Below are positions 8,205-11,492 of a DNA stretch of 11,492 bases, piece by piece. Origin of the DNA: Chloroflexi bacterium UBA4736 (GTDB taxonomy: Bacteria; Chloroflexota; Dormibacteria; Dormibacterales; Dormibacteraceae); the NCBI GenBank assembly GCA_002404015.1, contig DHIW01000043.1, positions 491-11,982 of the forward strand. The letters run 5' to 3'. Each line of letters begins with the position of its first letter. Position 1 is the first letter of the stretch. The notes beneath the pieces are model-generated. The model was not told the DNA's origin. It was given only the letters and a program-made list of their open reading frames with translations, and did not search any database. The translations under genes and the position numbers were made by a program.

Positions 8205-8807
8205 TCAGCAGTTCTCCTTGATCACGAATCGGCAGCCGGTCTCGCCGACCGGTCCGCCGGGCACGACCTGTCCTACCAGACCAACCCGCCCCCTGGCCCC
8301 TTCCAGGAGCCCGGAGTGCAGGCCGCAGACGACAGCCCGGGCGCAGTCGCAGGCTTCCCGGAAGACACAGTTTCGGGCGACGATCGAGGAGTCCTCGACG
8401 AGGTAGTCGGCGCCCAGCTCGGCGAGCCCGCCGGCCAGCGAGCGACCGAAGCCGAGACCCGCGGCCCGGGCCGCCTCGACGCCGGGCTCGCCGAGGCCCC
8501 CGAGGCTGGCCGCCAGCAGTGCCGCCAGCTCGCCGAACCGGCGCTGGGGGTGGCTCAACTCGAGCCTGCGATGGGCTGGGCGGTAGAGCTTGGCCGGCTT
8601 TCCGCGTACCCCTCGGCGCTTCTCACTGACCAGGTAGCCGAGCTCAGCCAGCCGCTCCAGGTGGTTGAACGCGACGGTGCGGTGCACGCCGGCCAGGGCC
8701 GCCACCTGGTCCACGGTTCGGGGTTCCGGGTCCTCGTACAGGGCGAGCAGGATGTTGCGGCGGGTCGGCTCCCCGAGGGCGCTGGCAACACGTTCGACCT
8801 GGCTCAT
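8205..8807 (-). CDS. Winged-helix (ArsR-like) transcriptional regulator with cysteine-rich sensor domain
   Basis: This 200-aa protein has an N-terminal winged helix. The HTH is at about 31-59 (VDQVAALAGVHRTVAFNHLE) and a basic wing at about 61-80 contains RRGVRGKPAK. The C-terminal half carries C147, C153, C155, C161, C192 and C200. The pattern NC-x5-C-x-C-x5-C-GLHSGLLEG...GC resembles the C-terminal domain of SufR-like and MetOD1-type regulators. In SufR, cysteines of this region hold an Fe-S cluster; in the others a bound metal or cluster is suspected. The frame stays open far upstream through the Rieske gene. The ATG at 8807 is the sensible start, because homology begins there and a palindromic operator lies just before it. 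The gene is probably autoregulated, since that palindrome overlaps its own promoter. It is followed by folE after 1 nt and is divergent from the Rieske protein gene. Confidence 0.88.
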   Translation of the reverse strand: MSQVERVASALGEPTRRNILLALYEDPEPRTVDQVAALAGVHRTVAFNHLERLAELGYLVSEKRRGVRGKPAKLYRPAHRRLELSHPQRRFGELAALLAASLGGLGEPGVEAARAAGLGFGRSLAGGLAELGADYLVEDSSIVARNCVFREACDCARAVVCGLHSGLLEGARGRVGLVGQVVPGGPVGETGCRFVIKENC

Positions 8808-8808
8808 A

Positions 8809-8828
8809 TATAGTGTTTGGACACTATA
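8809..8828. promoter_or_regulatory. Perfect palindromic operator with a -10 hexamer in each arm
   Basis: TATAGTGT (8809-8816) and ACACTATA (8821-8828) are exact reverse complements around TTGG. The left arm gives TATAGT on the plus strand, a good -10 for the Rieske gene. The right arm gives TATAGT on the minus strand, ending 15 nt before the regulator ATG. A dimer of the neighbouring winged-helix protein bound here would cover both -10 elements. No good -35 is visible in either direction. Binding by that regulator is inferred from position and symmetry. Confidence 0.75.
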
Positions 8829-8833
8829 AACGT

Positions 8834-8839
8834 AGGAGG
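8834..8839 (+). promoter_or_regulatory. Strong Shine-Dalgarno that fixes a TTG start for the Rieske gene
   Basis: AGGAGG lies 7 nt before the TTG at 8847. An in-frame TTG at 8817 would lie inside the palindrome and would make this Shine-Dalgarno part of the coding region, so 8847 is the start. Confidence 0.8.
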
Positions 8840-8846
8840 GCAAGCC

Positions 8847-9740
8847 TTGTCCGAGCCAGCCGCCGACCGCGCGATCAGGAAGCTGAACTGGCTGGAGCCG
8901 GTTGCCGACTTCATCCAGAATGTGGTGGGCGGGATCTACGAGCGCCTGGGTGCGCCCGGCCGCCTGTTGAAGGACCTGCTGCACGGCACCAAGCCGCTCG
9001 GCCATCCCCTGCACCCCGCCCTCACCGACGTCCCCCTGGGCGCGTGGACGGCAGCCGTGGTCGCCGACTACGCGGCCTACGTCAGCCACGCCATCCCCCC
9101 GTCCGCCGGCGGCCTCGCCCTGGCGGTCGGCACACTGGCCGCTCTCGCGGCCGCCCTCGCGGGTTATACGGACCACCACGAGACGTTCGGCCACGAACGC
9201 CGGGTGGCGACCGCGCACGGCCTGATCATGACGACGGTCATCCTGGTCATGGTCCTCTCCCAGGTGCTGCGCCTGGAAGGCGGCGGCGGCGCGCGGGCGG
9301 CGGCGGTCGGCCTGGCTACCGTGGGCCTCCTCCTGGGGCTGCTGGGCGCCTACCTGGGCGGCCACCTGACGTACGCCATGGGCACCATGGTCAACCGGAA
9401 TGCGTTCGCCGAGGCGCCGGAGGACTTCGTGCCGGTGGGCACGCCCAAGGACTTTCCCGACGGCGTCCTGAAGCGAGTCAAGGCGGGCGCGATGGCGGTC
9501 CTGATGGTCAGGACCGAGGGCCGGCTGAACGCCATCGCGGCCGTCTGCTCGCACGCCGGCGGGCCGCTGGACGAGGGCGACCTGCAGGGCGACATCGTGG
9601 TCTGCCCCTGGCACGGGTCGCGCTTCTGCGTCAGGGACGGGCGCGTCAAGGGCGGCCCGGCGACCTTCCCCCTGCCGAGCTTCCTGGTGCGCGAGCGGGC
9701 GGGCAAAGTGGAGGTCAAGATCGACCAGCCGCCACACTAG
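8847..9740 (+). CDS. DUF2231-Rieske [2Fe-2S] membrane protein
   Basis: This 297-aa fusion starts at TTG after a strong AGGAGG. The N-terminal part is a DUF2231-type membrane domain with GHPLHPALTDVPLG at 52-65 and about four hydrophobic segments between 58 and 180. It has several membrane-proximal histidines (H53, H56, H110, H111, H116, H124) that could bind heme. A Rieske domain follows (about 195-297). Its cluster ligands are C234 and H236 (CSHAGGPL) and C253 and H256 (CPWHGSRF), with 16 residues between H236 and C253. It probably moves electrons at the membrane; donor and acceptor are unknown. The spacing and motif match Rieske ferredoxins rather than the bc1 subunit, because no disulphide cysteines are seen in the boxes. 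It is divergent from the cysteine-rich regulator and shares its palindromic operator, so expression is probably tied to cluster or redox state. Confidence 0.92.
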   Translation: MSEPAADRAIRKLNWLEPVADFIQNVVGGIYERLGAPGRLLKDLLHGTKPLGHPLHPALTDVPLGAWTAAVVADYAAYVSHAIPPSAGGLALAVGTLAALAAALAGYTDHHETFGHERRVATAHGLIMTTVILVMVLSQVLRLEGGGGARAAAVGLATVGLLLGLLGAYLGGHLTYAMGTMVNRNAFAEAPEDFVPVGTPKDFPDGVLKRVKAGAMAVLMVRTEGRLNAIAAVCSHAGGPLDEGDLQGDIVVCPWHGSRFCVRDGRVKGGPATFPLPSFLVRERAGKVEVKIDQPPH

Positions 9741-9741
9741 G

Positions 9742-9760
9742 ACCCCCGCGGACCGGGGGT
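9742..9760. terminator. Convergent bidirectional terminator hairpin
   Basis: ACCCCCG (9742-9748) and CGGGGGT (9754-9760) form a perfect 7-bp, very GC-rich stem with a 5-nt loop. It starts right after the stop of the Rieske gene and 13 bp before the end of the convergent oxidoreductase gene. There is no long T-run. Confidence 0.7.
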
Positions 9761-9772
9761 TCGGCCGAGCCT

Positions 9773-10168
9773 CTAGCTGGAACGGGCCTTCCAGGCCGAG
9801 GGCGGGATGACCAGGATCACGCGCACTGCGCGGTCTTCGACCTCGGCCGTGAACCCCCGATAGCGCTGCCTGAGCACGTTGTAGAAGTCGCCGTTGGGAT
9901 CGTCCTCGATCCTCTCGACCTCACCCCTAGCCTGCACGTACCGGTACCCGTCGTCGGGGTCGATCACCGACAGCGCCACCTTGGGATGCGCCTGCAGGTA
10001 GCGGAAGTTGTGCCGCTCCTTGGTGTGCGTCAGCTTGAACACGCCCTCTTCGGCGTCCCACAGAAACCACATCGGGTTGACCCGGGGTGAGCAGTCGCCG
10101 GCCACGGTCGCGAAATGGGCGAACAGCGGGCGCGCAAGCAGGTCGAGATGGCTGTCAGGAGGGTTCAT
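9773..10168 (-). CDS. PPOX-class F420-dependent oxidoreductase-like protein
   Basis: This 131-aa protein has the split beta-barrel of the pyridoxamine 5'-phosphate oxidase superfamily. Recognisable elements in order are LFAHFATVAGD-PRVNPMWFLWD near the N-terminus, then KLTHTKERHNFRYLQAHPKVALSVIDPDD, then YVQARGEVERIEDD, and a final VILVIPPSAW strand. This pattern is typical of the small actinobacterial PPOX enzymes (Rv1155 type), which bind coenzyme F420 rather than FMN. Cofactor choice here is inferred from family resemblance. The frame is open upstream to 10459, but the ATG at 10168 matches the family start. A GATAGT hexamer ends 10 nt before it, possibly a -10 with a very short leader. A related F420-type gene, the DDN-family protein, lies 0.7 kb away. 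The substrate is unknown. Confidence 0.88.
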   Translation of the reverse strand: MNPPDSHLDLLARPLFAHFATVAGDCSPRVNPMWFLWDAEEGVFKLTHTKERHNFRYLQAHPKVALSVIDPDDGYRYVQARGEVERIEDDPNGDFYNVLRQRYRGFTAEVEDRAVRVILVIPPSAWKARSS

Positions 10169-10187
10169 CAGGACCGAAACTATCACC

Positions 10188-10619
10188 GTGCGAGCGCGCA
10201 AGCGGCGGGCGGCCCTTGCCCTCCTGCTCCTCACGACGGTTCTGGCGACGGTGGCGTACTCGACGCCGGTCGGACTGAGCGCCCAGCTGCCCGTCCCGGA
10301 CCAGGGCCCGGCGAGCGCCGCCCTGCCCTGGCGGACGACCGATGGCACCCACATCCGCGATGGCGCCGGCCGCACCATCCTGCTCCGTGGGTTCAATGAC
10401 GACGCCCTGGTGTCGTATCCGGCGCACCCGCCCGCGCCCCTCGATGAGCAGGCGCGCACGCCGCGCCGGTCGTAGTGTCCTGGCCGGCGCTGACGCTGGC
10501 GGCTCCGGTCGTGGCGGGCGATTGCGTGACCACCTCGAATTGGAGCGCCGCGACCTCGCGGCTGTCGCTCACCCTGGCCCCCGGGCAGCTCCTGCGCGGT
10601 CGAGCTGACCGCCGCCTAG
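10188..10619 (+). pseudogene. Remnant of a secreted GH5-type glycoside hydrolase
   Basis: From GTG 10188 a 95-codon frame encodes a basic N-terminus and a hydrophobic signal segment (about 8-25). It continues with LPWRTTDGTHIRDGAGRTIL, LRGFNDDALVSYP and PPAPLDEQ. This reads like the mature start of GH5 cellulase/endoglycosylceramidase-like enzymes (DG-x-IRD-x-GRT-x-LLRG-x-N). The frame then ends at 10473-10475 before any catalytic part. The next about 145 bp look like a C-terminal beta domain. In the frame through 10475 it reads GDCVTTSNWSAATSRLSLTL. After a one-base shift near 10590 it reads SSCAVELTAA and stops at 10617-10619, which is the same frame as the N-terminal piece. So most of the gene (expected well over 1 kb) is missing and at least one frameshift is present. 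No glutamate of the active site remains. An assembly error is a less likely alternative. Confidence 0.55.
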
Positions 10620-10771
10620 CCGCCCAGCTCGGCCGCCCGGCCTTCCCAGAAGGTCAGCCGGTTCCTGAAGTTCTCGATCAGCTGCTCCAGCGGCTGGATG
10701 TTGCTCTCGTCGACCGCGGTCCCGATCTCGGCCCGGCTGCGCTCGCGGAGCTGGCGCATCTGGGCCAGCAT
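10616..10771 (-). CDS. Small helical protein, possibly 5'-truncated
   Basis: A 51-aa frame runs from ATG 10771 to a TAG at 10616-10618. The product is charged and helical, with stretches such as LAQMRQLRERSRAEIGTAVD and LEQLIENFRNRLTFWEGRAA, and no membrane segment or cysteine. Protein-like sequence continues about a dozen codons upstream of the ATG (HIVSNLVNFEQN), with no ATG, GTG or TTG in that short stretch. The gene may therefore have lost its 5' end or use a start I cannot identify. Its stop shares CTAG with the stop of the convergent glycosidase remnant, which suggests both were once complete neighbours. I do not recognise the family. Confidence 0.45.
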   Translation of the reverse strand: MLAQMRQLRERSRAEIGTAVDESNIQPLEQLIENFRNRLTFWEGRAAELGG

Positions 10772-10792
10772 GTTCTGCTCGAAGTTGACTAG

Positions 10793-10873
10793 GTTGCTGA
10801 CTATGTGTTGCCGGCCGACTGGCTGCCGGCCTTCGAGACGGCGAAGCGTGCCAGGCGGGCCGGCCTGGAATGA
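10793..10873 (+). other. Open coding-like stretch without a start, possible 3' gene remnant
   Basis: After a TAG at 10790-10792 the plus strand reads 26 codons (YVLPADWLPAFETAKRARRA in the middle) to a TGA at 10871-10873. It ends 15 bp before the DDN-family gene. The composition is protein-like, but there is no convincing start. It could be the tail of a lost gene. The same DNA is also rich in GCCGGC repeats, so chance is possible. Confidence 0.2.
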
Positions 10874-10888
10874 CTCCAAACTTAGTTG

Positions 10889-11248
10889 ATGGCTCTGATC
10901 CGCGAGTCGGAGATCGTACAGCTCACGACCACGGGCGCGCGGTCCGGGCAGCCGCGCACTGTCGAGATGACCGCCCACGAGTACGGGGACGCCCTCTACA
11001 TGATCGGGAGCAACTGGGGCCGCCCTCGCCACCCGAGCTGGTACCATAACCTGCGCGCCAACCCGGCCGCCACCGTCCTCGTGGGCGGCCGGCCCCTGGC
11101 CATGACGGCGCGCGTGGCCGACGGCGCCGAGCGGGACCGGCTGCTGGCGGCGGGCAAGCAGCGCTGGAGCGGATATACGGACTACGAGCTCAAGAGCGGC
11201 CGCCGGCTGCCCGTGATCGTGTTCGAATCCGCGGCCGACCCCGGCTGA
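10889..11248 (+). CDS. DDN-family deazaflavin (F420)-dependent nitroreductase-like protein
   Basis: This 119-aa protein carries the hallmarks of the nitroreductase family named after mycobacterial Ddn. It has the N-terminal LTTTGARSGQPRTVEM and the block GSNWGRPRHPSWYHNLRANP. The C-terminal YTDYELKSGRRLPVIVFE is also typical. Family members bind reduced coenzyme F420 and reduce quinones or other electrophiles, often at the membrane as protection against redox stress. The protein here is shorter than Mycobacterium tuberculosis Ddn (about 150 aa) and lacks its N-terminal extension. I chose the ATG at 10889; a TTG codon directly before it is an alternative. There is no Shine-Dalgarno, so the start may be leaderless. 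Upstream lie the glycosidase remnant and the small minus-strand ORF; typA follows with its own promoter. Natural substrate unknown. Confidence 0.9.
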   Translation: MALIRESEIVQLTTTGARSGQPRTVEMTAHEYGDALYMIGSNWGRPRHPSWYHNLRANPAATVLVGGRPLAMTARVADGAERDRLLAAGKQRWSGYTDYELKSGRRLPVIVFESAADPG

Positions 11249-11299
11249 AGCCACCCGGACCGCTGCTTCCAAAACGGGCGAGAATCGCAGGTACCCCGG

Positions 11300-11305
11300 T
11301 ATAGT
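11300..11305 (+). promoter_or_regulatory. -10 hexamer TATAGT for typA
   Basis: TATAGT ends 14 nt before the typA ATG. It is the same hexamer, at nearly the same distance from the start codon, as in the regulator promoter near 8825. No clear -35 and no Shine-Dalgarno are visible, which fits a very short leader. Confidence 0.5.
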
Positions 11306-11319
11306 CGGGCGTCCAGCCC

Positions 11320-11492
11320 ATGCCGAAGCTTCGCCACGACGTCCGCAACCTCGCCATCATCGCCCACGTCGACCACGGGAAGACCACGCTGGTTGACGGC
11401 CTCCTGAAGCAGAGCCACCTGTTCCGCGACAACCAGGAGGTCGGCAGCCTGATCCTCGACTCGAACGCGCTCGAGCGCGAGAAGGGCATCAC
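11320..11492 (+). CDS. typA: Translational GTPase TypA/BipA (3' end outside window)
   Basis: The first 57 codons are present. The protein opens with a basic N-terminus, then [20 protein letters not shown], with the G1 P-loop AHVDHGKT at 15-22. The start of the switch region follows, with [20 protein letters not shown]. The combination of NQEV and DSN-x-LEREKGIT is characteristic of TypA/BipA and separates it from LepA and EF-G. TypA is a ribosome-binding GTPase that helps 50S assembly and growth under cold or other stress. The gene follows the DDN-family gene on the same strand by 71 bp, with a TATAGT -10 in the gap, so it probably has its own promoter. Confidence 0.93.
   Translation, partial: MPKLRHDVRNLAIIAHVDHGKTTLVDGLLKQSHLFRDNQEVGSLILDSNALEREKGI

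Noticed and set aside
8817..8846. In-frame TTG at 8817 as the Rieske start.
   Set aside because: It lies inside the operator palindrome and has no Shine-Dalgarno. The TTG at 8847 has AGGAGG at ideal spacing.
8808..9737. Upstream extension of the regulator frame to give a 510-aa minus-strand protein.
   Set aside because: The extension is antisense to the DUF2231-Rieske gene and has no recognisable domain. The family start is the ATG at 8807, right beside the operator.
10169..10459. N-terminal extension of the PPOX protein.
   Set aside because: The extra 97 residues are antisense to the glycosidase remnant and are not part of the PPOX fold; the ATG at 10168 fits the family.
10772..11272. Long minus-strand frame joining the 51-aa ORF to a 218-aa protein.
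   Set aside because: Most of it is antisense to the DDN-family gene, whose motifs are clear. Only the last 51-62 residues look protein-like.

Overview
The window is GC-rich, densely packed bacterial chromosome. Several starts look leaderless or nearly so, and some are GTG or TTG. It carries two F420-type flavin/deazaflavin enzyme families, a poly-HAMP hybrid histidine kinase and a Rieske/DUF2231 membrane protein. Together these suggest an actinobacterium or a related high-GC soil lineage such as Dormibacterota or Chloroflexota. The lineage is an inference; there is no rRNA or other decisive marker here. I see no tRNA, rRNA, insertion sequence, CRISPR array or phage gene.

Layout. (1) Bases 1-4116, plus strand: the 3' part of a large hybrid sensor kinase (HAMP-GAF-coiled coil-HisKA-HATPase-REC-REC-REC), followed 37 bp later by a soluble REC-HisKA-HATPase protein. 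They form a phosphorelay pair with no DNA-binding output gene in view. An inverted repeat closes the unit. (2) 4304-5381, minus strand: uppP (undecaprenyl-diphosphate phosphatase) and, 4 nt downstream, a tiny two-helix membrane protein with a histidine-rich loop. (3) 5435-5932, plus: a single-domain VOC (glyoxalase/extradiol dioxygenase fold) protein, divergent from uppP. (4) 5961-7361, minus: zwf, glucose-6-phosphate dehydrogenase. Upstream of it is a symmetric repeat/hairpin block. (5) 7550-8807, minus: a winged-helix regulator with a cysteine-rich C-terminal domain, then folE (GTP cyclohydrolase I) with a 1-nt gap. (6) 8847-9740, plus: a DUF2231-Rieske [2Fe-2S] membrane protein, divergent from the regulator. 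Between them is a perfect 8+8 bp palindrome whose two arms each contain the -10-like hexamer TATAGT, one for each direction. (7) 9773-10168, minus: a PPOX-class F420-dependent oxidoreductase-like protein, converging on the Rieske gene over a 7-bp-stem terminator. (8) 10188-10619, plus: what looks like the wreck of a secreted GH5-type glycosidase, with N-terminal and C-terminal pieces kept, the middle gone and a frameshift near the end. Its stop overlaps (CTAG) the stop of a convergent 51-aa helical ORF. (9) 10889-11248, plus: a DDN-family deazaflavin (F420)-dependent nitroreductase-like protein. (10) 11320 to the end, plus: the start of typA/bipA.

The most interesting unit is 7550-9740. A likely metal-, Fe-S- or redox-responsive repressor appears wired to two outputs by one symmetric operator: itself plus folE on one side, and a Rieske membrane protein on the other. 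The pairing of GTP cyclohydrolase I with a Rieske/DUF2231 protein under one cysteine-rich regulator is not one I recognise as a described system. The rest is mostly housekeeping, with one decaying gene.
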